Shown piece by piece: positions 32,628-45,240 of a DNA stretch of 64,000 nt; position 1 is the stretch's first letter, and every line of letters begins with the position of its first letter. Source of the DNA: Eutypella sp. D-1 (taxonomy: Eukaryota > Ascomycota > Sordariomycetes > Xylariales > Diatrypaceae); contig JAJTTP010000007.1 of the NCBI GenBank assembly GCA_023313575.1, positions 558,001 through 622,000 on the forward strand, written 5' to 3'. A program made the translations under genes and the position numbers. The notes under the pieces were generated by a model. It had not been told where the DNA came from, did not search any database, and was given only the letters and a program-made list of their open reading frames with translations.

Positions 32628-35600
32628 AGGGAAAAGGGAACCGGGGACACAGGTAGATAAATTAAATAAATAAAAAAACAGGAGAAGAAAAAGAAAAGGG
32701 AAGGAGAATGGGAGGGGAAATAGCCAGCGAAGGGGTATTGCAGGTGCGCAGTCGGAATTCCACAGTAACAGTAGTAAGATTTGGTAGTGTAATAGTGTAA
32801 TACTCTAATACTCTACCTAGGTAGGTAATTAGGTATTGTAGCCCTGGAGGTGATTCCTGTTCCTTTTTGGTATGTAACCTTAAGGCAAATACTACTACTA
32901 GGTAGGTAGAAGTAGATTGACGGACAAGAACTACCTAAGTGAAGGAGGATTCTTAGTTCTTGTCGGGGTCTTTCTTGTCAAGGCTTGTCAAGTCAGATTT
33001 GTCTGAGAAGAGCGGGGGTTAGCGAGGCGACGAGGGGGGGGGGGATATGGGGGGTTCGGAGGGGCTTGGGGGGCTTGGGGGGGGCACCAAGGAGAGGAGA
33101 GAGGGGCAGGGATCATAGATGTGTGTTGCATTCTTACTTTGTTACTTTTTGTCACTTTGTCTCTGCTAGTCAAGTCTCTTCGTGCTTGTCTCTCGTCTTT
33201 TACCTCTTACGTGTAAATGCGCGAATGAGAGTGAAGTCTCTGTCTCTAGTTATGCCAGCTAGTGGGGATTCAAGCCCGCCTTGGGGATTTTAGGTCGGGA
33301 CCGGTACAACTTTGATAGGCGTTTTTGTTTTTTTGGCTTGCTTGTACGGAGTAAAAGCGAAACTGATCGTTGTATCGTTGTCGAGATGTCTACCTGTCTC
33401 CCTACCTCCTGGGTACTGGAAGTACGGTTGTAGAGTATGGATGATTAGATGCTTCCTGTTACGAAGAACATATAACGAATTCGGTGCTGCTCGTGACCCT
33501 ACAATCAAGGATGATGATTGGAGGGCAAGGTAGTCGAGAGAACGTGAGTTTGCTGGCGTGCTGGCGTGCTGGTTGGCTGGCAAGCTGGCAAGCTGGCAAA
33601 CTGGCTGGGTCGGTTACTTTTGGTATGGAACCTTCAGAATGTCATGGATGAAGGAGTTGTGAGTTGTATGAATCAAAAAGTACCTAGGCCCTCTCTAGTT
33701 TCGCCAAGGACGTCGTCCACAGATACCAGATAGTACCTACCGGGGCAGTATTATCTCCCTGGAGTTACTATAAAATCCGAATTCAGGCCTACATGCGCCC
33801 TACATATATATATTTATATGCATGTGTATGGGGATTGGGAAATTCCTGTTATTGTCGGGTAATGTAATCCTAGCGTGCTGTTAAAAAAAAGGCGTGTCCG
33901 GGTTAGCGTTACTGGCTTTGCTGGCGTGTTTCTCAAAGAAAAAGTCCTTAAAGTCCCTGGCAATGCAGACAAATTGAACCTGAGACGAATAAGACTGGGC
34001 AAAGATGGGGAAAAAAGAGCGGAGCGAGAAAGTCGGGAAAAGGCATTCGATAGCTGCTGCTGTATTGTACATATCCGTACGTACTGTACTACTATGTAGG
34101 GCCAAAGTACTTCAGTGCCCAGGTCAACAGGTGGTGGTTACTACGACTGTTACTTCTCCCGGGCTACTACCTCTACTACTAATGAGGAATGGGCGATGGA
34201 CGATGGATGATGGACTTTCAGTGCTTTATGGTGCTGTGGGTGGACCTCAAGCCAAGAGGTGAGAAAATAGTAACCAACTAACCAATCATAGCCCATCTTT
34301 TATTCTATTATGGGTGCTCTCCTGCCTTCCAATCCACAGCGTCTCCACCCCCTGCTATGGCTGATCAAAAGCTGACAACGCTAGACGAGGGGACGGGGCA
34401 GGGACGGGGGACAGGGGGATACCTGGGTGTTGGTAATGATCGTCCAGTGCAATGTATGGGATTTAGTTATGCTAAATAAGTTATTACGCTAATTACTAGG
34501 TAGTAAGGCTGAGTTGAGAGACCTTGGGAGCGTTCGATGAAGATCGTAGGAAATATCTAGCCTAGGAAGATACATATGAAAACATTGAATGATCTTGAAA
34601 GTGAAAGTCGCTTAAGTTCAAGTAACCTGTCTACCTATCCCTCTATGGTAGCCTGCGGATACTAGTATTTATGTAGCGTGCTTGAGTAGGGGCACCTGCC
34701 TACATCGGGTAGGTACCTAGGTAGGTACTGCACTCCAGGTGCCCAGATGGGAAGTTTTTGCACTCAGGAAGGATGTACCTCGTCGTACATGTGCCTATCA
34801 AACAATGCAAACCCGAAAGAGAGTCCGACACAATTTGGGCATGAACGTATTTTAATAAAGACTCGGCTCAAGAGATACGATTTCTCTACGGCTTTTTACC
34901 ACCGTAGTTCCTGAACTCCTATGAAGAGTCAGAAACGTCCAAATTGGATGCATTTGCGGCCGAAGCTGGCAATTGGCAGCTTACCATACAGCCAGCCCAT
35001 AGTATATAACCTCTCACGTTACCTAGGTACGTCGTGCATGGTCTACTACTGATGGTAGGGTGCTTTTTCTTACGATACCCTAAGTGGCCAAAGGGCTACA
35101 TTAAGAAGTTGTTACCTACCCAAATCGGTAAGCTAGAAATATATTTACCATCTGCATTCGCACGCTGTTCCCTCCGGAGTACTTCAAGACTCAGGCCAAC
35201 GAGAGGGGTTGACAACAACTTCCAACGGCATATCTACGATAATCAGAATGTAACCAACGTCGATACCTTTCACTATATTTCCGGCATACCTACATAGTAG
35301 ATGAACCCCCTCTTGATTTGCATATTATAAAAGAATTCTACCCCTTCGAGATAAGTTGTCAAAGGGCACAGACATTTACAGTATAGACGTCACCTACATA
35401 TAGGCGAAACAGATGCGATATCTTGACATACGATCACAATGCGCCAGGAACAAAGCCCAGGACACAGGTGCCGCGCCCTCATTGATTGTTTTGGGGGCGG
35501 TAAAAGCCGCATTGGTGCTTTTCGGCCCGCAGTCCTACCTCGATATTAGTGGTCAGCTATCGACGGAGCTGGAGGGGAGACCTGTGTGTGGCTGCAGAAC

Positions 35601-38600
35601 AGCTGAAGCGGGCGCTCTGTGTGGGCTGAGGGCGGGAGGATGAGGAAGACGAAGACGAAGAGGTTGAGGGTAGCTTAGGTTGTTACTCGCGAAAAAAAAA
35701 ACGTGAAAAAACCCCATGCTTCCACATCCATCCATTTCCACCCAATCCACCCTCCCCCAATGCCAACAGGTCTACAGATATCTCTGATGTGTTTGTCTTG
35801 AGGCCCCTTAATTACAGAGGCAGGTTTGTTCCTAGGTAAGTACTGACCACAGTGTCAGCTCACGGCATAGCTGACCACACGATCCGGGCCGTCTATGTGT
35901 GAATGCGGGTTTACTGGTGAAACTTACGCTGCAACTCGGAAAGGTTCCAAGGTTGCTGGTGTCAGCACTTGGGAGGACGAGGAAGGCAACCCAAGCATCT
36001 TGCCCTAGGCAAGGTATAACCAGATCCATGGATGTGCGTGAAACTGGCACTTTCATCTGCTAACCATGGATATACAAAGATGCATATACATACTTATACC
36101 CGGCCCCGCAGATTCAGCGCGCTTAGCGGGATCGCAAGACCTAGGCCACATGCCGCTTATGATACAGGATAACTAGAGCTAGTTAGTAGATGTATCCATC
36201 GATATTGGAAGTGTAGGACTTTGTTCGCCAAGAACCTTGCAAACATGGGAGTTGAAGTCCTTGATATACTTGGGGAAAAGTCCTATCTTGCATCTGCTGC
36301 CAGCTGACGCCTTCCCAGACATCACTTGTCGGATTCGGGTACGTAAACCGAGATCTCCTAATTTTGAAATGAATTCCCCTCTAATTCCCGATTGCTGCCC
36401 GACCTCGTCCCATTAACAAACCAAACCACCCCCTAGGAGTACTTTTTAGGTAATTGCACGATGCCATGCAACCTTTCGAGGAAAGGAAAAAATTGTCTGG
36501 ACATACCCTGTCTGGGCATCGATTAGAATTATCAATTTCACAATTTAGTTATGATTGATGCCCTGAGTTCGTCCCATCTACGGATACGTATAGTATTAAC
36601 TACTTTCATAACAGTCAACATCACCACAACCACCACCACCACCACACCCTGCGATGAGCCCCTCTTTTGAGGCTGAGCCGGCCGCTGAGCCTTGCTCGGC
36701 ACATGTCCACAGTATGCCCCGTACTTGCTTTGTCCATAGGATGTATAGTCTGCTTTGATTCTTGTAGCGACAGTAACAGCCACCCACCTCTTTACCGCAA
36801 TTTGGTTTTTATATGTAGTCTAAGAGAACCGGCTCCTTTGAGCCCCCTCAACAAAGCCCTCTCTACTCGAATCACTTCGCGACTTCCGTCGCCGTTGCTA
36901 ACTATTGGTAATCCGTTCGCCGCGCGGCCTAACTGCAAGTCCGCTCAGACGCCGAACGCGATGCCAAGAAATCAAACCTGACCTTAGCTTCCTTCTTGCC
37001 AATGTCGTGGGCTTGCCTACTGGTGGCACTGGATCTCGGGCTGCTCGGGAGTAGGCCTCCCTTCGATACAGAAGAGAAAAAGTAGTGGCCGAGCGACGAG
37101 TGAGCCACCTTAGGAATGGCTAACCCGGCAGTCGTATGCATAGTAGGTAGTTGCATATGTATGCCAACCACGGCCTACGGGCCTCGACCCCTACCTACCG
37201 GGCACTATGTGCGTTCACCGCATAGAAATTATAGTTACGCTGTGACCAGTCGTTGCTGAACCCAGCACTCACCCCTTTTTGACCCGTACAGCAAGTACCG
37301 ATCCTTTGAGTCCTCTTCGTCCGCAAGCCCCTGCCCCGAACGGCCTTGATCGCCGCTCTCCGGTCTGACCTAGAACCTCTTGTTAGGGGCCGGTGACCAG
37401 AAGTAGTTCGCGGAGGCCGCCTGCCCGTTCCGATGGAATATCGCCTATGTACACATAATAGCTAGACCCAGAAACTCATTTTACAAGCAAAAAAGGAACC
37501 ATAAAGAAATAATTGAGGTAGACAAGGAAGCTAAATCGGGTGATCCAACATTGCAGTCGTATACGCCCCTAACCACCACTCACTACCTTGTACCACAGCT
37601 TCGTTAGCTGTAGCGTGTCGAGCTGTGTGTATTATTATATGCATATAGCGGTCGAAAGGCAGCGCGCACGCTATCTGTTCGGAGCTGCCGACCGACGGGG
37701 CAGAAGGCTATTAATACTTCGTCTCTCCACGGCGTCTGACCGCTTCCGTGCCCTCGGCACGGTAGCGGAAACGTCTCGGTCGAATCAACCACCATTGAGT
37801 TATTCAGGAGATTGTCAAGATCAGGGCGCTTGGGATCAGTCGAGGGTCGTCTCTACATAGTTAGAACTGGTTTGCTTCTATATGGTCGGTATATTAGACA
37901 CATATCGTTTCTAAGACAGGCAAGACAGGGTACGATCACACAAGAAGGGGGTACGACGATCAGGGCCACAGCCACGCTTGCCGTGTCTCTATCGCGAGAC
38001 CCACTAGATATCAACTACCTAGGTAGGCAAGGCCGAACATGCCCGTGTGGCTGTATTTAGGGGCTGAGGTAGGTAGCCAACTTTCATAGCTTCCGCTAGC
38101 CGACCAGTTCCTTGGACAAAGACGGTGGCTGTGATGGAAGGCACTATGTCATAGGCAGACGAATGTATATCCGGGGTACAATCTTGTATGGAATTATTAC
38201 AAACAACTGATAAAGATGGAATTCCATGCGCTCTATTCACTACGTCATCCCTCTATATTCTCATCACGAACAGTAGGCGAGCAATGCTTCTTACGGGTAC
38301 ACACAAGCATCTAGTAAAAACGACAGACAGTCAGTCAGATGGATGAATGGCTACGTAAAATGAGCGTCATGACACGTACGTGGGTAAGTAAGTACACCGG
38401 ATGAAGATAGGTTGCTACCCGTGCCTTCCCTTTGCCCTGGCCCTTGTACACGGGCTCCAGCCTCTGGGCCGCATTAATGTAAACGAGCTTCCCGGCAGCC
38501 TCTTTTTCTCTTCTAGTGTGTAGAACAAAGGAAACGATATATAGCCGTGAGTAAGCGAGCCCTGAGCATCAAACGTGGGAAGGAACCTCGCTCTACCAAC

Positions 38601-38683
38601 CTGCCAGCGCACGGCTAGCTCAAGCCAACATTGGTACCCAAGTCCAAGACAATCTCACCCTGCGAGGAAGTACATAAATGCCC
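32628..38683. other. Six-kilobase gene-poor stretch
   Basis: No spliced or unspliced gene could be supported here. The first 0.6 kb is the Hsp70-like 5' region, with purine- and G-rich runs. CCTAGGTAGGTA palindromes are frequent (32813, 32897, 34492, 34706-34727, 35018, 38017). The ORF at 35413-35643 (76 codons) reads smoothly at first (NKAQDTGAAPSLIVLGAVKA) but has no visible partner exons. I see no transposon ORF, LTR or tRNA. Confidence 0.5.
33552..33608. repeat. GCTGGCNN octamer minisatellite
   Basis: About seven head-to-tail 8-base units (GCTGGCGT, GCTGGTTG, GCTGGCAA) in the gene-poor stretch. Confidence 0.85.
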
Positions 38684-39862
38684 TCAAGACGCGCCGTGGA
38701 GGCGCCGCAGGTACGGGCATTGTCCGAGATTGGTCCCGGCGCTAGCCCCGGGGACCAGGTACGACGACGGGGGCGATTCGCTCGCGTACTTCGCCTTGCC
38801 GCGCGCCCGTCCCCGATCCCGTCCTCGTTCCCGCGCGTACCCGCTCCCGCTCCCGCTTGCCTTCTCAGCAGCATACCCGCCTCCGAAGACAGGATGCGCG
38901 TCGCCATCCGGGACGTGAAATGCCGACGACGCCCTAGCATCCCAGGGCCTGGCTCCGCCCCCGTCTTTCTTCTCCCTCTCTTTCATTTCTCTCTGGCACC
39001 CATCTTCGACCTCGCGCTGCGACGGCGAGAATAGCGTTGACGTGGACTCGGTCCCTGCCCCGATGCGATAGGACGGCACGGGGCCCCCGCGGTCGTGGCT
39101 CTTGTGTGTGGAAGTCCGGTCGCGGTCGCGGTTTCGCGTTGAGCTACCGCCCGCGCGGCTGCTGTACGGCGGTGGCGGATCCGAGATCCCGGCCTCGCTG
39201 AATGGCGTCGTCGCGGGACGTCGGGTGGGGTATGGAGAGAGTGGGACGCGTGCGAGCGATCGCGGGCGTGGTGAGCTCCTCCGAGATGATGAAGGTGGCG
39301 ATGAGGATGCCCTTGTGGGGGAGGCGACCCGCAGTGAGCGGCTGAGGCGCCTCGTTACGTCCGAGAGGTCATCGTGATCTCTGTGTGCGCGGTGGCGGTA
39401 ACGGTGGTCGTCATTGTGGTCGTCATCGTGGCCGACGTCGCGGCCGTGGTAATGGTGGTGGGTGTGTTGATGCTGGTGGTAGTGATGACGGTGGGGGCTA
39501 TGTTGTTTATGACGGTGATGGTGATGGTGGTGACGGTGGCGGGAGCTACTATGTTGCACCTCGTGCACCCTTTTAGCCTCCTTCCTTCCGAAATCGACAG
39601 CGTGCACCCTGCCGCCTGTCCACGAAGCCAGGTTCGTCCAGACCTGGCCCTCGACGCCGCGGATGCGGTGTCTGAGCACGTTGGGGCCGTACGCCTTCCT
39701 ATTACCACTGCTGCTGGTACTGGTGCTGTGCATCGACTCTCTTACGCAGACGGTGTCCTCAACGCTGTAGCCGAACGTGTCCGGAGCGCCTCTAACAACC
39801 CGGAGGGCGTGCGAGGACCTGGATCGGGAGACGTGCTCGGACTTGTAGTAGTGGTGGCCCAT
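38684..39862 (-). CDS. Histidine-rich low-complexity protein of unknown function
   Basis: An open frame of 392 residues starting MGHHYYKSEHVSRSRSSHAL. The N-terminal about 100 residues look globular (YGPNVLRHRIRGVEGQVWTN). A His tract follows (HRHHHHHHRHKQ, then repeated H-Y-H-Q patterns over about 45 residues), then an Arg/Ser/Pro-rich disordered half with SR-type dipeptides. The antisense frame is also open because of codon bias, but the protein sense is better on this strand, with a conventional ATG. The true 3' end may differ: a splice from about 38711 to an acceptor near 38656 would replace the last 9 codons. Possible roles are metal binding or RNA/nuclear-speckle association; none is shown. 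Confidence 0.65.
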   Translation of the reverse strand: MGHHYYKSEHVSRSRSSHALRVVRGAPDTFGYSVEDTVCVRESMHSTSTSSSGNRKAYGPNVLRHRIRGVEGQVWTNLASWTGGRVHAVDFGRKEAKRVHEVQHSSSRHRHHHHHHRHKQHSPHRHHYHQHQHTHHHYHGRDVGHDDDHNDDHRYRHRAHRDHDDLSDVTRRLSRSLRVASPTRASSSPPSSSRRSSPRPRSLARVPLSPYPTRRPATTPFSEAGISDPPPPYSSRAGGSSTRNRDRDRTSTHKSHDRGGPVPSYRIGAGTESTSTLFSPSQREVEDGCQREMKEREKKDGGGARPWDARASSAFHVPDGDAHPVFGGGYAAEKASGSGSGYARERGRDRGRARGKAKYASESPPSSYLVPGASAGTNLGQCPYLRRLHGAS

Positions 39863-42761
39863 GGCGATATATTGGGTGCGGGCACAGTGAACTCAAACGC
39901 AGACAGACACGGATACGAGCAGGCAGAGGAAGATGCCAATGCAAGGCCAGAATTGTATTTCGGATATGCGACTGCAAATGCTACATAGAGAGACACCAGT
40001 CTCCGAGAGCACGCAGGCATGTGAGGGTCCGGCAACGGCCCCGAACAGAGAATATATAAATGCATCGCCGGCGAAGAAACCCACCCTGGATCCCCCTTCG
40101 TGAAAGGGACTCCTGTTATGCCGGAGTGCGAGAGAAACTAACTAACTAACTAACAGTCATCTCACATTTCTCCCTCGTCGTCGGATGCGTCAAGATGGCT
40201 GACGCGCGTAGGTGACACCGCGGCGTGTGTTGGTAACTCAGCCCAGCCGTCGCATGTGCTTTTCTTTGTCCTTCGGCCGAAAACGGTCGACAGGTATATA
40301 TTAAGCAAAGTAGTGCCCAGGTGTAGGGGGGGCAAGCTGATGAGTGGATTGAAACCAGGTCCACCACCCGCCGCACAATGCCTTTGTTGCGGTGCGGTGC
40401 GGTGATTGCTGCAACGCGCTCCGTGCATTCCTCCGCCCCGCCCGCCAGCCGACTGCCCGAGAATTGACGGCGTCTTCTCTGGGACCATGGCAGATCTGAA
40501 TCTCTTCCTCCAAATATCCTCAAAATGGAAACACCGTACAGTTGAAGGGCAACTCAGGCAGATGGAAACGTCGTGCATTCAAGACGTCGCGAGCGCACTC
40601 ACTCTCCCTACCTTGCTTGAGCCGTACCTAGGCAGGTAGTAAGTCAGGTCTTGCTAAGTGCCACCATTGCTTCTTCGGCCCCCAAAATGAGAAACTCCAT
40701 TTGAAGGATATCCATTGAAGCCTAGATATAAATGATGTCTATTTCGCATTCAAGCGAGATGGCGACAACCCATCGTGGGTGGTGTGAACTTGAGTCCACT
40801 CATGCCGCCACTGGCCGCGGAATAGTCAGGCATGTGCTTATTCTTTTGGAATTGCCTAGGTAAGTAGTTAGTTAATACGACATCCGAAGATCAAAGAACC
40901 TATCCATGCACTTGTACCATCAGGTAAGGGAGAGGTAGGTGAGTAAGAATTGATCTTTCCGTGTTATTATATTGCTATCAACTTCATTTCGTTAGGAGAT
41001 AAGCCCTTCTTCCCCTATTCGCCCTATTCGAAGTGTAGCTACTTACTGGTATGTAGGTGTGTATAGAGAGAGGTTAGGGCTAGTACCTAATATCACATGC
41101 ATATACTTAGGTATTCTATTTATGTCCAGCTTCCTCTCTCGCATTGACCAGTGATGCTTGATGCGACGGTCCGGTCTTCTCTAAGATCCATTATATATGA
41201 CGCGCAGAAAAGGGTTGCATCGACTACTAAGTAGAAAACGGATGGATGGTTAGGTTCTTATCTGTGTGGCATTAAAATGATGTTTAATGACTTGTTTGAG
41301 GAGAGATTGAGTGCCCCATACTAAGTCGAATAGAGGGAAGGCACGAATGGAGTTTTGGGTATAGCCCACAGGGAAAGCATTCACATCCAATGCTACATAG
41401 TATGCATAACGATATAGCCAACCACCTAGGTATTTACCTACCAACCGTAGCGAAGGGAGAATAGGGAGTCACAACCCGAGCTAAGTCACCGACTTTCTCC
41501 CTGGCCAGCTAAACACCCAACAACCAATTTCTTTCCTCAACTGCTCCTCCATTCAACCTACGCTGCGCTCTGATTTCTTTAATTAAAATTTTTATACATC
41601 TTCCCTGAACCCTCTTGTCATAGCCAACATCGATATATACAGCCGACCTATTCTAGCATTCATTTCCAAGTTGATTACTTTACACCTTTTTTGGTGGGTA
41701 CCAAGGTAGCTCCCGTACGGATAGATGCCAATCGCTCGTCTCAGCTCTACCTCACCTCACGTACATAGGCTCAATTATTATTTATTGCTTTCTAAAGGTT
41801 GCATCCTAATATTCAATCTTGGAAGTGCCTGATCGGCGATCGGCATCCAACGGATTACTTGCGGTCGCATTGCCCAGCTTGCTTGAAGGTGCATTTGCAT
41901 CCCTGTGATACCCTCGGCCCTTTCCAGCACTTCACAGGCTTTATTGCTTGATACTTGATACTTGATAGTCTCACCTTGGAAAAAACATCACCCGTATTTT
42001 ATAACAGAAGACGGCCACTATCATACCACCAAGCAGGGAACGAGAAACATCCTACGACCGAGTAGCGATTTCCAAGGTTCGATCTCATCACCACTGAGAA
42101 TTTGGGAAAGCCACGTGAGGGCTGCTGTGGGACCCTGGAATCTTGGTATCGTAGGGCCGTGGGGCTCCCTTTTCTTATCCCACAATTCCTTCCCGTGCTT
42201 ACGGAGTTACGGAGAACGCCCTGTTCTAGACCCGCATCGCCTGGAAACAGGGTAGGAAGAGCTGCACACGATCTGGGCATGATCTCATTGGCACGTACCT
42301 ATCCGTACTCAGGTACATTACCTTACTTACCCTCCACCTGTCTTGTAGTGGGTTTTTAGGGTATTGTTAGTGGCCTGCAGGTTGCAAGAACGGTGCACAA
42401 ATACGGGCCGCCTACCATCAAGAAATCATCGGGGATCATCTGTGACTTCACTCTGCAGCTGTTTGAGTGGTTTTTCTACTTCTCTGCTTCTCTGCTTCCC
42501 AGCTTCTCGGGCTTCTCAGGTTCCCTTGATACAAACGAGCCGGGATTAATAGGTACCATCAGATACTAACTGTGGGCAGGGTGACGACTCAGGCCAATCA
42601 CCCAATCACCCAAGTCACCCAACCACCCGCGGGCCGGCCGCATTGCGGAGTACAGGGATTCCGGAGGCATTGGCACTCCAGATTCAGAGGCTCAACCCCA
42701 CTAAAGCCCCGCGAAAATCGCCGTGGCTTCCACGCAGTCGACCAGCGACCAAGCCTGGCGC
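39863..42761. other. Intergenic stretch, no supported gene
   Basis: This is 2.9 kb of mixed AT-rich and C-rich sequence. Contains an (AACT)n run, CCTAGGTA motifs near 40625, 40853 and 41423, and a CTTCTCTG-type repeat near 42470. ORFs 40146-40578 (minus) and 41962-42255 show no motifs. Confidence 0.45.
40136..40154. repeat. (AACT)n tetranucleotide repeat
   Basis: About five AACT units in tandem. Confidence 0.9.
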
Positions 42762-43169
42762 ATGAGCGCCAGAGCTGCTGATGAGGCAAACGAGGGTGAC
42801 AATGTGAAGAAGGATGCCCACCCCCGGTTCCGTGATACCATCGCCAGCATCAGCGACACCACCACCGCCACAGTTACAAATTCACTCTCTCCATCGTCAG
42901 CATCCTCTTCAGCGGCTGCTTCCGAGGACGACCATAACTGTATAAGGACGAGTCATAATACAAATATCGACAAATCCCGACATGCCGGAAAAGTGGCGAT
43001 CCATCCGTCACTAAAGTTCATACGCATTTTCTCCGTTGCCTTCCTAATTCTTGTTCTAGTAAGTTACCGGCCCGAGTGATTTTTTTTCTTTACATATCAG
43101 GTGCTACTAGTCAGTACAGAGGTACTTGTAGGACTTGCCCGGACTTGTTACCTCACAGGTAGTTGTTAG
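42762..43169 (+). CDS. Possible small tail-anchored membrane protein (tentative)
   Basis: An ATG at 42762 opens a frame of Ser/Thr/Ala-rich sequence (SLSPSSASSSAAASEDD) ending in a hydrophobic segment. A strong GTAAGT donor at 43059 and a CAG at 43098-43100 would join 42762-43058 to 43101-43169. This extends the hydrophobic stretch (FSVAFLILVLVLLVSTEVLV) and gives 121 residues. The intron would be only 42 nt. No family is recognised, and the region could instead be leader sequence of glucokinase. The frame continues upstream without a stop to a GTG at 42723. Confidence 0.25.
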
Positions 43170-43537
43170 CTCATGCCTAGGCTGGCAGCCGGCTGGTGGT
43201 TTGATGATCATCTCGGTTGCTGCCCCGCCTCGAACGTTTAATCATTACTTATGTACCTACCTCTGTCGTCACACATCCCGGTGAAATTTCGTGTTTTTTT
43301 GTTCTGTTCACATTCCATTGTACACCCTACTAGAAATCTCAAATCATATTAACACTTGCTTGAAACCAGATCGCTCAATTCTTCTTAATCGATATCAAAT
43401 CTCACTACTCGCGGATATTCACGTCACATCCGTTTTCACGCACCATCTTCTCCCCACCAGCTGTTGTGGTACACGAACCTATCTGTGAAAGCCCTCACCC
43501 GTTTCCTACTGCCCCACCAATCTCCCGGGCCCGCACA
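43170..43537 (+). promoter_or_regulatory. Glucokinase upstream region
   Basis: Pyrimidine-rich, with CACCATC/TCTCCCC leader-like sequence before the ATG at 43538. No clear TATA box. Confidence 0.4.
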
Positions 43538-45240
43538 ATGGCTCTCGCCGAGGAGACGAAGCGCATTACGGCGCAGTTCGAGTACACCGATGACGATGTC
43601 AACAGAGGCGTTCAGGAGTTCCTGCGCCAGATGCGTAAGATATACACTTTCGGTCTTTGTCTTTGGCGCTAGACGTCTAACAGATCATCTACAGATGAGG
43701 GTCTAGAGAAGGATGGCACAAGCTTGAGCCAAATTCCCACATATGTCACTGGAGTCCCCAATGGCACCGAGAAGGTTCGTCAATCATGTCCGATGCTTCT
43801 TCCCTACCAGTCCAACACCTAACCTTCATACAGGGACTGTATCTAGCTGTGGACCTGGGCGGCACCAACTTCCGAGTCTGTTCCATCCATCTTAATGGCG
43901 ACACTACCTTCAACCTTACCTACAACAAGGTCGCAATCCCTAAAGAGCTGATGGTGGCGGACACTGCCTCAGATCTGTTTGGCTTTCTGGCGAAACAAAT
44001 CGAACTGTTCTTGAAGGAGCATCACGGAGAACATTTCTCGTCCCACATCCGACGAAGAGAGAGCGTTAATACCCCAGAAGGATTCAGGGACGAAGCGATC
44101 TTCCGCCTAGGCTTTACTTTTAGCTTCCCCGTCCAGCAGTCTGGCATTAACAAGGGGACTCTAATCCGGTGGACCAAGGGGTTCGATATTGCGGATGCAG
44201 TCGGCAAGGATGTCTGTGCTCTGCTCCAGAAGGAGATCGACAAGCTCCACTTGCCCGTCAAAGTGGCTGCTTTGGTCAATGACACCGTTGGCACGCTCAT
44301 GGCTCGGTCATACACATCCCCAGGAAAGACGTCGACCCTACTCGGTGCCATTTTCGGAACAGGTACCAACGGCGCCTATGTTGAAGACACGAAGAATATT
44401 CGTAAGCCTGTCGAGGGCGAATACGACAAATCTACCGGCCAGATGGTCATCAACACGGAATGGGGTTCATTTGACAATCAGCTCAACGTGTTGCCCAACA
44501 CGGTATGGGATGCAGAGTTGGATAGGGAGAGTGTCAACCCGGGTTTCCAAATCTTTGAGAAGAGGGTCTCCGGGATGTTCCTGGGGGAGATAGTGCGGTT
44601 GGTCCTCGTTAGCATGCTGAAGGAACCCAAGGCCTCCCTTTTCCGTGATGATAACTCGAGCCACAACGACTGGAAGTCCACGACCACTATCGGCCCGAAC
44701 TCAGGGATTTTCGAGCAATGGGGACTTGACAGCTCAATAATGTCAATTGCCGCGGCTGACAACACGCCGGAACATTCGATATTGCGACAAGAGCTCGAGA
44801 AAGAGCTGCACATCTACTCGGCCTCGCTAGAGGATGCGCAAGCCTTCAAGGACGTGGCATATGCCGTGGGGAGACGGGCTGCAAGACTTTCTGCGGTGGC
44901 GGTCGGAGCTATTGTGCTGCAAAGCGGTAAGCTCAAGACGGACGATGAATATATCGACATTGGTGTAGACGGCAGCCTCGTCGAACACTACCCCTTCTTC
45001 CGCGACATGATCTACGAGGCACTCGCCGCTATCGAAGGCATCGGCCCCGAAGGCGCGAAGCGCATACGCATCGGCATCGCCAAGGACGGCAGCGGTGTAG
45101 GCGCCGCTCTGATCGCCCTAGTGGCAGCCAACATGGAGAAGAAGAACCCGCCTGACTACTTCGGAACAATCACGAACAACATCGTGGACAAAGTAAAGAG
45201 CGTCGTTCCGGGCGTTGGCGCTTCGACTACTGTTGCATGA
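43538..45240 (+). CDS. glkA: Glucokinase (hexokinase family)
   Basis: Exons 43538-43634, 43695-43774 and 43834-45240 give 527 residues. The enzyme phosphorylates glucose with ATP at the entry of glycolysis. The start MALAEETKRITAQFEYTDDD and QIPTYVTGVPNGTEKGLYLA are closer to fungal glucokinases than to hexokinase 1/2 (which read QIPTFVTNMPDG). Phosphate-1 is LAVDLGGTNFRV, the sugar-binding signature LGFTFSFPVQQ, then VNDTVGTLMA, GAIFGTGTNGAYVE and the adenosine-side GIAKDGSGVGAALIALVA. All catalytic residues look intact, including Asp in VNDTVG. The 5' introns are 60 and 59 nt. The C-terminus is about 30 residues longer than the hexokinase core. Confidence 0.95.

Noticed and set aside
35413..35643. 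76-codon plus ORF in the gene-poor stretch
   Set aside because: The first half reads protein-like, but no partner exon, motif or family could be found; left as unsupported.
39374..39988. Plus-strand ORF of 204 codons opposite the His-rich gene
   Set aside because: Val/Thr-rich antisense of the His codons (GTG/ATG complement); no plausible protein features.
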